A stretch of 64,000 nucleotides of DNA, taken from positions 2,618,195-2,682,194 of the forward strand of contig CP027241.1 of assembly GCA_002999035.1 (NCBI GenBank). Reading direction: 5' to 3'. The notes beneath the pieces were generated by a model. That model worked only from the letters and a program-made list of their open reading frames with translations. It had not been told where the DNA came from and did no database searches. Positions 26,885 to 37,900 of the stretch are shown here, one piece after another (the first letter of the stretch is position 1; every line of letters begins with the position of its first letter). Both the position numbers and the translations under genes were made by a program. This DNA is from Lachnospiraceae bacterium oral taxon 500. Lineage in GTDB: Bacteria > Bacillota > Clostridia > Lachnospirales > Vallitaleaceae.

Positions 26885-27186
26885 CTCCCTAACTCTTTCT
26901 TTAACTCATTTTCTACTTCTTCAAAACTATATGTTCTTCCATTCTCAAAATCATTATGAGCTTTTAACATTTCTATATTAAATTCTGCTTCTGATAAATT
27001 TGATATAGAAAAAGGCTTTGTGTCAGGGATTTTAACTTCAAAAGGCAGTCCATTTTGCATTACAACCTGCCTTAAAAAGATAGACACAGCATTTGACATT
27101 GGTATTCCGAGTTTTTCAAGAACCTCTTCCGCCTGTTCTTTAATATCAGGTTCTATTCTTACATAAATATTTGATGTTCTTGCCAT
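26881..27186 (-). CDS. RelB/DinJ family antitoxin
   Basis: 101-residue partner of the toxin: an N-terminal ribbon-helix-helix segment (NIYVRIEPDIKEQAEEVLEKLGIPMSNAVSIFL, split here by family positions 5-37) characteristic of DinJ/RelB, followed by an acidic toxin-neutralising tail ending SFEEVENELKKELGR. The ATG at 27186 stands about ten bases after AAAGGAA; an upstream GTG is too close to the site. The pair is probably self-repressed by the complex, as in the family. AT-rich like the toxin gene. Confidence 0.87.
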   Translation of the reverse strand: MARTSNIYVRIEPDIKEQAEEVLEKLGIPMSNAVSIFLRQVVMQNGLPFEVKIPDTKPFSISNLSEAEFNIEMLKAHNDFENGRTYSFEEVENELKKELGR

Positions 27187-27284
27187 ATATATCACTTCCT
27201 TTCGCTTTAGATTATATCACTTCTGATTGCGAACAGCAATACATTTTGCCAGTTGATTAAAATTATTTTTTTTCAAAAAAAGAC

Positions 27285-27313
27285 TTGATTTTTTCCTAAA
27301 AAATGGATATTAT
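27285..27313 (+). promoter_or_regulatory. Promoter for tRNA-Pro
   Basis: TTGATT (27285-27290), 17 bases, TATTAT (27308-27313). The tRNA begins 19 bases after the -10 box. Confidence 0.75.
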
Positions 27314-27331
27314 AGTATGTGCATGAATTCA

Positions 27332-27405
27332 CGGGATGTGGCGCAGTTTGGTAGCGCGCTTGACTGGGGGTCAAGAGGTCGCAGGTTCAAGTCCTGTCAT
27401 TCCGA
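27332..27405 (+). tRNA. tRNA-Pro, anticodon GGG
   Basis: Full cloverleaf by eye: acceptor CGGGATG with CATTCCG (one G-U), D stem GCGC/GCGC with loop AGTTTGGTA, anticodon stem CTTGA/TCAAG with loop CTGGGGG (anticodon GGG at 27366-27368), variable AGGTC, T stem GCAGG/CCTGT with loop TTCAAGT, discriminator A. CCA is not encoded and would be added afterwards. It reads CCC and CCU codons. Confidence 0.96.
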
Positions 27406-27407
27406 GC

Positions 27408-27433
27408 AAAGCGCCGTAATCGGCGCTTTTTCT
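27408..27433 (+). terminator. Terminator of tRNA-Pro
   Basis: AAAGCGCCG, loop TAAT, CGGCGCTTTTTC, directly after the tRNA. Confidence 0.92.
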
Positions 27434-27515
27434 TTGCCGGCAAGTTTCAACTGCTGCCGAACATCTCCGTTTGCTTATAAAATCAAATTTACATACACTG
27501 ACAGGAGGTAATCTC

Positions 27516-28271
27516 ATGAATACAACTATCCATTCGCAACTCAATCACCGCTCGATCCGCAAGTTCACCGACCGTCCCGTTTCGGCGGAAACTCTGTCAA
27601 CTCTGCTGGCTGTTATCAATCAAACCGCCACCAGTACCGGCGCCCAGTCCTTCAGCGTTATCCGGATAACCGACCCCGAACTGAAAACCGCCATCAGCCG
27701 GGTCTGCAAACAAGACTATGTCGCCGCTATGCCGGAACTATTTATTTTTATCGTTGACGCTTACCGCAATGCCCAAATCGCCGCTGAACAGGGCTGTACT
27801 CTGCCGGCGGCCAAAGATATGGATCGCTTTTTCCAAGGCTTTACCGATGGCTGCCTGGCGGCGCAAAATCTGACCACGGCCATAGAATCACTTGGCCTGG
27901 GGGCAGTTTATCTGGGCAGTATCCTAAACGATGCCTCAAAAATCATCAGCCTTTTGCAGTTACCGGAACTGACTTTCCCGATTGTCGGGGTCGGTTTTGG
28001 CTATCCGGCCGAGCAGCCCGCACTCAAACCGCGGATGAGCGTTGATTTGAAGGTTTTTGAAAATCACTATCAGCGCCCGGCCGGCAGCTATCTGGAGGCC
28101 ATCAAGGACTATGACACAATTATGCAGACCTACTATGACCTCCGGGATCAAACCAACTCCCTGCCTGCTTTCAGCCGTCAGATCGTTCAGCGTCTGGAAA
28201 ATGCCAATCCCATGCGGGCTGCCCTTTTGCAGGTTGTTCAAAAACAAGGGTTTGATTTAAATGTTTTATAA
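27516..28271 (+). CDS. NADPH-type nitroreductase/flavin reductase (NfsA-like)
   Basis: 251-residue FMN oxidoreductase. Family marks: HRSIRKFTDRPVSAETL at residue 10, the TGAQSFSVIRIT region, DGCLAAQNLTTAIESLGLGAVYLGSI near 115-140 and VGVGFGYPAEQPALKPR near 165, the last typical of the NfsA/FRP branch that prefers NADPH. The C-terminal arm is long, as in NfsA. The ATG follows AGGAGG by six bases; an upstream in-frame ATG overlaps the tRNA terminator region and is rejected. Substrate is unknown; quinones, flavins or nitro compounds are all possible. Converges with the next gene, their 3' ends overlapping by six bases. Confidence 0.88.
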   Translation: MNTTIHSQLNHRSIRKFTDRPVSAETLSTLLAVINQTATSTGAQSFSVIRITDPELKTAISRVCKQDYVAAMPELFIFIVDAYRNAQIAAEQGCTLPAAKDMDRFFQGFTDGCLAAQNLTTAIESLGLGAVYLGSILNDASKIISLLQLPELTFPIVGVGFGYPAEQPALKPRMSVDLKVFENHYQRPAGSYLEAIKDYDTIMQTYYDLRDQTNSLPAFSRQIVQRLENANPMRAALLQVVQKQGFDLNVL

Positions 28272-30314
28272 ACTCAACCGCCCCTCTAAACCGTAATAGT
28301 CAATCCGCCGAACTGTGCCGTCCCGGAAAATCAACGTTACTTCGCCGTAGCCGCCGCATTTTTCCGGGTCGGTATAGCGAACTTCTGCCAGCGGAAAAAT
28401 CTCATCTTCACTAAAATCTTCCCAGCTTTCCTTAGTCAGCACCTGCGAAATCAACACATAGGGCTCATAGCCGTATTCCTTTTCCCGCCGGAGCGCGGCG
28501 TACGCAATATAGGAATCCTGCGAATCGGCGTTGGTACCGCTGGATGCCAGCACCTCTAATTCCTGCCAGCCCCCTAAAATCGTCATCGCCAGCTGCCGCT
28601 TTTGGCCGGTATGCCCGCAGCCCTTTAAAATAACAGCCTTAGCTCCGTCCTTTTCCCGGCGCAAAATCTCCGTGCCGTTATCCGGAAAGCCATATGCCCC
28701 CAAAGTCAGCCGCAAAGGCTTGGCAAAAAAGCGAATCTTATCCGCCCGCAAAATCCCATACGGCACCGCCATATCCGCCAAATCAATTGACGGCGTCCAG
28801 TGCTTTTCCCGATCGGTTGAATAATTCAAATAATTGCGCCGGTACAGTACGCCGTCCTTCTCTCCGCTCCAAAGCAAGGCATTTCCTTTCTTGTAAACAC
28901 CGCTTTTTTCCTCGTAAAGTACATACTGCTGTGCTTCCACTTCCGGAGAGGGCTTGGCTTCCCACGGAAACTTGGTATTGTACGCCAGTTTAGCATAATT
29001 CCACATACCATGCTCATCGCCCTCAGGCTTGATGACCTTGCCGGTGCGCAGTTCGGTTGTGCCGTTGGCCTGATGGTTAATGAAAGACAGCGCCGGCCCA
29101 TCCAGCGTCGTCACCTTACTTTCCCCGGGCTTTAACTGCTCCCAGCTGCCATTATTTTCTGCTGCCGTCCAAAAAGGATGCTCGGCCGGTAAATACAGGC
29201 ACATAAAAGCTTTGGCCAGCCAAAACGGCGACTCGGCGCAGGAGTAGCTCTGGACCAGCGGCAAAAACGGCCGATAAAAGCCCAAAACCGGAATGCCCTC
29301 ATACCACAAATCATCTCTGGTCAAAAATTGCAAGAGCGAGCCGGAAGCAATCCGTCTGGCCAGCCCCGGATCCGCGGTGGGTGATTTCAGCAGGAGATTG
29401 CCGATAAAAGCGGCTGTCGCGCCGTTCCGGTAAATATTGCTCCGTCCCCACATATTGGTATAGCCGTCCCGGTCAAAAAAGTCCGCATAGGTCTGCATCA
29501 GGCGGTTGCTGTTTTCGGCAAAGCGAGCCGCCAGATACGGCTCTTCCTCACAGCCGTACCACAAGTTCCAGAGCGGTGCATAAAAATTAAACGCCCAGCA
29601 GGAATAATAATCAAAAGAATGGCCATCACGATACCAGCCATCGCCGACCGACAGGCTGAGAATAGCCTGGGCATGGTCGCGCATGATATCCCGATCCATC
29701 GGATAGCCCTCTCGGTGCAGAAAAGCCAGTCCCAGCATATTAAACATCCGCCAGTTCTGGGGCACGGTGCTGCCATGTGCATATTCGCTGATAAAAGCCG
29801 CAATCCGGTCACGCTCCGATTGCGTATAACTGTCCCAAATAACTTCACGGCAAACCCACAGGCAAATGACCAGTGCTGCCATTTCCACGGTCTGCTGAAA
29901 AATACCGTACTCATTTTCCGGATCATGCGCCAGCATATAGGCGCGATCCAGTACCCACAAAGGATCACCCGGAGTACAGGCTCTTAAAACATGATTTTTG
30001 TAATAATCCCGCAGCCGAAAACCGCAAACGGTCAGTTCCGGTTCATTTTTTAAAAGCGGTGCAGCGATAAAAAATGAGCGCGCCAGCCCCTCAAAATACT
30101 CAGCCTGCACCTTATGCGCCGGTGTGTGGGCATTGGGGTAAGTGACCTCGGTTTCATAGCGCGGCATCACTACCGGGTCGTCCGCACTTTTAATATTTTG
30201 AAAAATGCCTGCCAGCAAATATTTCCCTGCTTCCAGCCAGGATTCTCTATCCAGTCCCGTATAGGGTGACCGTTCAAAATCCAAATGCTGCGGTTGCCAT
30301 GCCTGTTTTTGCAT
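28266..30314 (-). CDS. DUF2264 domain-containing protein
   Basis: 682-residue cytoplasmic-looking protein without signal peptide or membrane helix. It begins with YTGLDRESWLEAGKYLLAGIFQN, continues through aromatic-rich helices such as EIFPLAEVRYTDPEKCGGYG near the end, and contains GDGWYRDGHSFDYYSCWAFNFYAPL near the middle; this pattern of alpha-barrel followed by a beta-rich domain fits DUF2264, whose members often lie among sugar-utilisation genes and resemble unsaturated glycan hydrolases or lyases. No activity can be assigned. The ATG at 30314 is behind AAGGAG; the frame is open further upstream but without a site. Confidence 0.75.
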   Translation of the reverse strand: MQKQAWQPQHLDFERSPYTGLDRESWLEAGKYLLAGIFQNIKSADDPVVMPRYETEVTYPNAHTPAHKVQAEYFEGLARSFFIAAPLLKNEPELTVCGFRLRDYYKNHVLRACTPGDPLWVLDRAYMLAHDPENEYGIFQQTVEMAALVICLWVCREVIWDSYTQSERDRIAAFISEYAHGSTVPQNWRMFNMLGLAFLHREGYPMDRDIMRDHAQAILSLSVGDGWYRDGHSFDYYSCWAFNFYAPLWNLWYGCEEEPYLAARFAENSNRLMQTYADFFDRDGYTNMWGRSNIYRNGATAAFIGNLLLKSPTADPGLARRIASGSLLQFLTRDDLWYEGIPVLGFYRPFLPLVQSYSCAESPFWLAKAFMCLYLPAEHPFWTAAENNGSWEQLKPGESKVTTLDGPALSFINHQANGTTELRTGKVIKPEGDEHGMWNYAKLAYNTKFPWEAKPSPEVEAQQYVLYEEKSGVYKKGNALLWSGEKDGVLYRRNYLNYSTDREKHWTPSIDLADMAVPYGILRADKIRFFAKPLRLTLGAYGFPDNGTEILRREKDGAKAVILKGCGHTGQKRQLAMTILGGWQELEVLASSGTNADSQDSYIAYAALRREKEYGYEPYVLISQVLTKESWEDFSEDEIFPLAEVRYTDPEKCGGYGEVTLIFRDGTVRRIDYYGLEGRLSL

Positions 30315-30430
30315 AATACACTCCTTATTTGTCAAGTTTTTATCCATTTCGGCCTTTTGAGCCATTCCGGCCGGCCTGCTTCCCCGCCGGCAATACCGAA
30401 ACCTTATTTTTTCTTTCGGCCTAAAAACTA

Positions 30431-31756
30431 CTAATCCGCTGATTCCTTGTACCACATAGCAGTGCCGTAAATCCTCTCATACTCGTCCCGCTCCGGGTCA
30501 TAGTAGCTAACCTTTGTCCCTTTCCGATTAATCCGATAAATCACACTCGCCTGCGACTGCGGAGGCCAAAGCGTAATCTCGTAGCCCTCCGGCATCCAGA
30601 CATCATCCGATTCAAACTCTTTCACTTCCGACCGCCAGCCTTTTATTTCATCCTGACTGACAATATAGAGCTTTTTTAAGATTTGAAAAAGCTCTTTGAC
30701 GGCACTTTTTTTCGTCAAGTTCTTAGGCTGATAATTGGCCAGCGGATCACGGTACAGTTCTTTGCCAGTATAATAATCGGTAACGGTTCGGTAACGCACG
30801 TTGAGGTCATAAATGCCGACTCTTTCATAGGTTTCCCGGTGATACACAGGGAAGCGATAGATATCGTCCTCTTGATAAGTATAATCCACACTCTCATCCC
30901 ATTCTCCGCCAAGCTTCGTTATGCCTTCTGCGACATCATTATCCTCCCATCCCATCTGCTCGGCCATTGACCATGCATCCGCATAATCACTCACCCGGTC
31001 AATAATGCCATTTTTTTCCAGTACCCATAAAAGAAACATTCGATCGACTAAGCCGTCAAAAACACTGGGAATATAGGCAGCGTTTTCCATGTCAGATAAA
31101 GCGAAAGCCCCAATGAGACTGTCATCAATAAAGGTTTTACCGGTGTTCAAATTGACATAAAAACAAGTAAGCCTCATATACTCCTTATTATCGGGCGTTA
31201 CGCTTTCATATTTTGCCCGATCTTTTTCCGTTTTAAACATCAAATACCACTGGTATTTTCCGGGATAACGCTCCCGCACCTGATAAAAGCCGATGCCGAT
31301 CAGTTCATCACACAGGCGCATCTTTCTTAGCTCTTCTTCCTTGACCTCATACAGATTTTCGGCGGAAATTACAGATATCGGCATCCAGTTATCCACCACC
31401 CCATTATCCGCCAGCTCTTTCTGATAAGCGGCATAGTCCTCTATAAGTTTAGCCTTAGCCTGCTCGGAACTTAACATTTCCGGCGGCAGCGAGTCAGCTG
31501 CTTCTTGATTAGACTTATCCTGATCCGAATCACTCTCGTTTTCCCTCACTATGTCTTGGTTTGGACGGTCTTTTTTACCATTTTCAGCATCTTGACTATC
31601 CTGACTCCCGGTTGTTTTGGAATCCGTTTTGGACTGCTCCCCACTGTCCGCTGCCGATTTCTCAGCCGGTTTGAGCAGGGAACACCCCGCCAGCGCTGGC
31701 ACCAAAAAAAGTACTAAGCAACAGCTGATTATTTTTTTTCTTATTTGTTTCTGCAT
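30431..31756 (-). CDS. Predicted lipoprotein of unknown function
   Basis: 441 residues. A lipoprotein signal (KKIISCCLVLFLVPALAGC, with lipidated Cys at about residue 25) is followed by a low-complexity Ser/Asp/Glu/Lys linker to about 105 and then a globular part rich in Tyr, Trp and charged residues (for example LMFKTEKDRAKYESVTPDNKE). I recognise no domain. It is probably anchored to the outer face of the membrane after modification by Lgt. It precedes the DUF2264 gene by 116 bases on the same strand, so the two may share a transcript. The ATG at 31756 follows AAAGGAGG; an earlier ATG has no site. Confidence 0.75.
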   Translation of the reverse strand: MQKQIRKKIISCCLVLFLVPALAGCSLLKPAEKSAADSGEQSKTDSKTTGSQDSQDAENGKKDRPNQDIVRENESDSDQDKSNQEAADSLPPEMLSSEQAKAKLIEDYAAYQKELADNGVVDNWMPISVISAENLYEVKEEELRKMRLCDELIGIGFYQVRERYPGKYQWYLMFKTEKDRAKYESVTPDNKEYMRLTCFYVNLNTGKTFIDDSLIGAFALSDMENAAYIPSVFDGLVDRMFLLWVLEKNGIIDRVSDYADAWSMAEQMGWEDNDVAEGITKLGGEWDESVDYTYQEDDIYRFPVYHRETYERVGIYDLNVRYRTVTDYYTGKELYRDPLANYQPKNLTKKSAVKELFQILKKLYIVSQDEIKGWRSEVKEFESDDVWMPEGYEITLWPPQSQASVIYRINRKGTKVSYYDPERDEYERIYGTAMWYKESAD

Positions 31757-31862
31757 CTTTCTCTCCTCCTTTGATTTTCTGCCATCACCCTCTACTTGTA
31801 CCATTATCATATTACTATATGGGACGCTATTTGTAAATACTTCATGAAAAAGTTAAACACAA

Positions 31863-31897
31863 AGCAGCGCCTCTCCTTTTATCGGAGAGGCGCTGCT
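31863..31897 (-). terminator. Terminator-like hairpin after the surface protein gene
   Basis: Perfect 14-bp stem AGCAGCGCCTCTCC/GGAGAGGCGCTGCT with a seven-base loop, about 90 bases after the stop codon. On the minus strand the tail is TTTGTGTTT, a weak U-tract. Confidence 0.75.
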
Positions 31898-31988
31898 CAA
31901 GTCATCATCAGCCCTTTATGGGCAATTACGCTAAGAAGTTGTTTCTTCCTTGCTTACTTTCTTTGTTTTTGCCATTTCTACTGTCTGC

Positions 31989-34900
31989 TTATTTCCTCTT
32001 TTTAAACAGCAATCCCAGTCCGGCCAAACCCATGCCCAGCAGACCAAAGAATCCAGCGCCCATGCCGCCGGTCTTAGGCAGCTCAGGTGCTCCCTGCGGC
32101 AGAACTTCTTCCTTGACTTCTTCTTCCGCAATTACCGGTACGGATTCCGGAATTACCGGATCATTGATTTTCTCTTCCGGTGCCGATTCCGGTGTCGGCT
32201 CATCGTTAATGGTTTGGTTGTTGTTATTGTTGTTGTTGTTATTGTTATTGTTATTGTTGTTATTGTTATTATTGTTGTTATTATTATTGTTATTGTTGTT
32301 ATTATTATCGTTATCGTCACCACCCGGAGTCGGATCATACGGTGTCAGCGGATCCAACTCATAATCATTGGTAATGACTACATTTCCTGTTCCGTTGCCG
32401 GTAATGGTAACCGTATATCGGCCATACCGGTAAGTCTCCGGCTTATCATTTGAATCAAAGTCAATGTTTCCGCCATCAATCTTCGTTTCAAAGACAAGAT
32501 ACTTAAACTCACTTCCGTCCGCTGCGTTCTTTCTCAGTCCACTGAAGGTTGTCGTCCAGCTATTAGCATCGCTCAAAGTTCTGGCTTCAATGTCGACCGG
32601 ATGAACATCTCCCCGCTCATCTACAAACAGCATGACCTGAACAGGCTTACGGTAATCGACCGGGGTATTGCCCCAACTCTTGGTTACCTTTACGCTGGTT
32701 TGCTCATCTTCCGGTATTGCACTGGCATGCGTGTTGAAGATATACACTAAATCCTTACCATTATCTACAATTTCGACATGATAATCGCCGATATGATAAT
32801 CATTTAAGTCAGCGTTCGGCTCAATACCGACCTCTTCATCACCTACTTTGACTTCAAAGACAAAGTATTGAATCGGTTTCGGTTCAGCCTGTGCCCGCTG
32901 CTGCTCAGTCGGTTGTGCCTGTTCGGCCGGAGCTTCCGATTGCTGCGGTTGTTCGGCTTGTTCGGTCTGACCTTGTTCGACCGGAGTTTCGGTCGGTTGT
33001 TCTTCATTTTCAGCTGCCGGTTCTTCCAGTGAAATCCCGCCATTTGCTGCCGGAGTTTCCTGCTCTGCCGGAGCTGTCGTCCCCGTCTGCGGGGTTTCTG
33101 CCGGCTTATTTTCCTCGGTCGAATCTTCCTTCGGCTGTTCCGTCTGCTCTGCCTGCGGTTCCGCCTGCGGTGCAGCTTCTTCGCCCGGCTGTGCCTGCGG
33201 CTCGGCCGGTGTTACTTCCGGCTGTTCGCCCTGCGGCTGTTCATTCTTCGGCTCTTCTTCCTTCGGCTGCTCTTCCGGTTTAGCCGGTTCGGTATTCGGT
33301 GCACCCTGCGGCAGAACAGCGTCTTTTATCTCCAGTGTTTCCAGCTTGACGGTGCGTTCCTGATATCTTGGCAAGTTTGCAAACATTGCCTGCCAACTGC
33401 TTTCGGCATTTAATGTCCGCTCTCCGCCGTCAACCGGTACTAACTTACCATTTTCATCCAGCTTATACAGCTTAACGACAACCGGTTTTTGATGTTCCGC
33501 CGGCGTTGTTCCCCAGAACTTGGCAACCTTAATATTGCGCAAATTCGGGTCGTTCGGCTGGGTAACTTCGTCAACCGCGTTGGTAACATTGATTGAACTT
33601 GTGTTGGTTATGGCAAGCGCTCCATCACTTAAGTTAATCTTAAAGATCTTATGCTCATAATCGTAGGTAAGATCTTGCGGCAAGGTAATCTCCTCACCGT
33701 TAATGCTGACTTCCACCACCTGATAGGTTACAAGCTTTGTGCCGTCCCATCTTGGTAAATCATTGAACTGCTTCGTCCAATTATTTTCCTTATTTAAAAC
33801 AAACTTCTCCTTGGCCTCACCATTGGCTCTCAGTTCAATTCCGACCGACCGTCTTGCCCCTTCCGGAACCTGAATACTCCATTCTTTGGTAATCTCCAAG
33901 TCGATCAATTCGGTATTGGTAAAAGCATATCCATCTCTTGTAATCCGATACTTAGTGTTGCCTAAGCGTACCGATGTATTCTCACCTTCTTCCAGAATAT
34001 TGCCGTCTTTATCCAATTCTCTAACCACATAGACAATTTGATTGCCCGCAGGATCTTTAAATTGAATATCCTTAAACTCATCCTTCCATCCATCTTCTGC
34101 CGTCAAAGTGATTTTGTCTTTTCGCTGCTCGCTGCCCTCTTGGAAAAGTCCGAAATACGCTGCATTCTGAGGCAAACCGCGCCAAGTTTTCGTTACGGTA
34201 ATGCTTGTCTGCTGTGTGTTGGTAAAGGCAAAGTATTTCTGCTCCGCAACCGAATCATCTTTAACCTTATACGGTACTCCACCTAAAGAAACAATCTTGC
34301 CATCTTCTGCCGGATTACTGTTTTCATCTAATTCCTTAACAACGTAACGCATCGGCTTGCCATTTTTATCATAGGCAACCTGAGCGGCAAACTTGCCTTC
34401 CCAAACCTGGGTATTACCAGGCTGTGCATCGGCAGCAATTAATGTCAAGGTATCCACCTGTTTTAGCTTGCCGTCTGCTGTAACTTCATACATACCAAAT
34501 GTAACACTGCCTGCGGCATCACCAACCCAAGTCTTGGTAACCCGATAACGCTCGTCCTCGGTTTGCAGTTTGGCATTGGTAACTGTGAAGATGACATTGC
34601 CCTTGTTATCTTTCTGCTTGTCATAGGCAACCACATAGCCCTCTAACTTTTCTTCTTTTACTTGATAGTCTATTTCTATACCATTTTCGTATCTGGGGAA
34701 TAAACCAAAACCATGGAATGTTTGGTCATTATCCTCAATCTTTATGGATTCATTTGTGCCAACCAAGTTAATCGTTGCACCACCATCCGGTAACGCAACA
34801 CTCTCAGGCTGCTGCCAAACTTTTTTGACCTCAAGCTCCACTTGATCAATATTGGTGTTGGTAATGGTAAAGCTGTTTTCTTCGCTGTCATCGGCTTTCG

Positions 34901-37900
34901 ATTTTACTCTATACTTGGAAGCACCTAAGGTAATGATTCCATTAGTAACCGTATCAATCCCATCATTAGGATTTTCATCAACTTCTCTGACTTCATAGGT
35001 CAGCGGAAAACCATCTTTATCAAACTTACGCACAAGAATGTTTTCTGTTTGAGGCTTACCTTCTTCATATTTCAAGGTCACCTCTGTTTCCAGCTCAAAT
35101 TTCTTTGGACTGTCAGGATTCGTCGTCTTTGCATACACACGAACATTTACATCCTGCTTCAAGCCCTCCGGTGTATTTTCCCACACCTTAGTTATAGTGA
35201 TAGGCTTTTTCACATTGTCTTGGTCAAAGGTATTGGTGATGATAAATCCATCCTCTGCACTGCCCGTAACTTTCGATGTAAAATTAGTTACCGGCTTTTC
35301 GACAATAGAATACTCAACTTTCTTGCCGTCAACATACTTTAACAAACCGTTGATCTTCTTAACAGGCCATTCATTGTTATCGTTTTTGGCAATTGTAAGC
35401 TCCAGACTCTCTCCTTCTAAAGCTTCCGCCGGATCAGCAGATAAGATAAAGGTTATCTCGTCCGGACGCTGAGTTTCACCGCCTACCCATTTTTTGGTTA
35501 CCTTAATATCAATCTTGTCGATATTGGTGTTGGTGATGGTAACGTCAGTTTCACTTCCGGTGTAGGTTACCAGATACTTGGAATTACCCAAGTCAGCCTG
35601 TTCGTTATTGTCAACCACATTTTCAGCGTTATCCAGCTCTTTGACCGTATAAGTCAATTTCTTGCCATTCACATTATACATCGGCACTGAAACCGTCTTT
35701 GTTTGTTCCTTGCCCGCTGTATATACCAAGTCAAACGTCTCATCATAAGGCTTGGGATCTGCCGGAGCCAGCGGATCAAGAACATCATCGGAATACATGC
35801 GAACTTTTACTGTTTGCTTTAAGCTCTCCGGTGTATTTGTCCACTGCTTGGTTATCTTAATATCAACTGTTCCAATATTCTTGTTGGTGATAATAACGTT
35901 ATTTTCCGTTCCCGTGTAGGTTACTTGGTACTTGGCATTTCCTATGTTAGCCTGTTCGTTATTGTCAACCACATTTTCAGCGTTATCCAGCTCTTTGACC
36001 ATATAAGTCAATTTCTTGCCGTTCGCATTATACATCGGCACTGAAACCGTCTTTGTTTGTTCCTGGCCTGCTGTATATACCAAGTCAAACGTCTTATCAT
36101 AAGGCTTGGGATCTGCTGGAGCTAGCGGATCAAGAACATCATCGGAATACATGCGAACTTTTACTGTTTGCTTTAAGTTCTCTGGCGTATGTTCCCACTG
36201 CTTGATTATCTTAATATTAACTGTATCTTTATTGATATTGGTAATAGTCAAACCATTATACGCTACTGCATACTGCGAATTACCTATCTGGATAGACCCT
36301 TGCTCTTCCCCAATTTCTTTAACCGCATAGTCCAGCTTATTGCCATCGTTATCAAACTCCGGCACAGAAACCTCTAAAACTTGCTTCTTGGTTGCTGGGT
36401 CATATTTCAACTCATGCTCTTTGGAATAACTCTTGCCATCATCGGTTGAATATAAGAGAACGTTTACATTCTGCTTGAAGTTTTCCGGCGTGTTTTTCCA
36501 GAGTTTAGTAATCGTAACTTTATAGTCTGCCGATTGGTCAAAGGTGTTTTTAATAGTAACTTCACCGTTCTCTACCTGTTTCGGGTTATTCGGTGTACTT
36601 TCAGTCTTAAAGTACGGCACCGGATTTTCAGCCACAAAATATTTGACTTCCTGATTATTAGCATACTTCGGTAAGTCTTTTACCGTGCCAGTCCACTTGT
36701 CCCCTTCTATTTTCTCAAGCGCAAAGGAAAGTGGCTGTTCCTGCGGCAGAGCTGCCATCGGTTCAGCGGTCAAAATAAAGGTTACCTCTTTAACATCTGT
36801 CGGGCGCAAATTCTTGCCGCCTTTCCAAATTTTGGTTACCTTAACCTCAACCTTTTCATTATAGGTATTGGTAAAGGTAAAGCCAGAAGCAACGCTGTTT
36901 CCCTGTGCATTCTCCAGCGTATAACCATCAATCTTTTTTTCTTCTACCATATAGCCAACATAGTTTATCAGCTGCCCATCTTTATCATACTTTTCAACCG
37001 AAAACTTACCTGTCCAAGTATATGGATCATTGGGATCCGCGGAATTCACCTTCAAAATCATTGGATTAACCAATCCATCTGCCTTTACGATATTTCCCTG
37101 TGCATCTTTTAATGTAAAGACGGCCTGATCACCGATCTTATTGACCCACTTCTTTGTAACTTTGATGTCCATCTTTTCGGATCTGGTGTTGGTGAACTTT
37201 GCCTTAGGTTCAGCTTTGGTAACCGTAACCTCATTACTTGCCGGAGCAACCGTATAACCATCAATTGTTTTTTCTTTGACAGTGTATTTATATGCATTGC
37301 CCTGAGCATCTCTGTCCGGTACCTCTTCAAAAGTTCCTTCCCATTTTCCGGCAGGATTTTTCTTGACTGTAATTGTTTTCAACGCTTCCTGCGCACCGTT
37401 TTGATGTAAGGTAAAGGTTGCTTCGTTTGCCTCTTCGCCTTTCCATTCCTTTTCCACGAAGAAAGTAAGCATTTCTATCTTCGTTTTGTTGGTGATGGTA
37501 AAGGTATGAGTATTGGTATTATCATCATATTCATCTTTAACACTGCCGACTTGCTCATACGGAGCACCTGCCGAAATTTCTTCTCTTACTGAATAGATAA
37601 TTTCGCGACCGTCAGCATACTTCGGCTTAGTAAGCGTCGTTGTCCAGTTATTACCCGCAGTAACTGTTACTTCTTCATCATTAAGCTTGGCTTTAATCTC
37701 GGTTACGTTAGTCGGTACTTCGTTATTTTCCCATTCCTTTTTAATGGTGATGGTGGTCATCACTTTCTTGGTTGTGATTTTCGGCAGGTTGAACTCCATT
37801 TTATTATTTGGCTCAGCAGACCGCGGAGTCAAAAACGTCCTGCCGTTAGTCGTATACTGTCCGCCATCTTTCCACTCATCCTTCACTTTGGCTTTGTAGG

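Noticed and set aside
27317-27511. Small plus-strand reading frame
   Set aside because: It runs through the tRNA-Pro gene and its terminator.
31918-32364. Leucine-run and Asn/Ile-run frames on the opposite strand and other frames of the poly-Asn tract
   Set aside because: They are antisense shadows of the AAT/AAC repeat in the surface protein gene and have no ribosome site.
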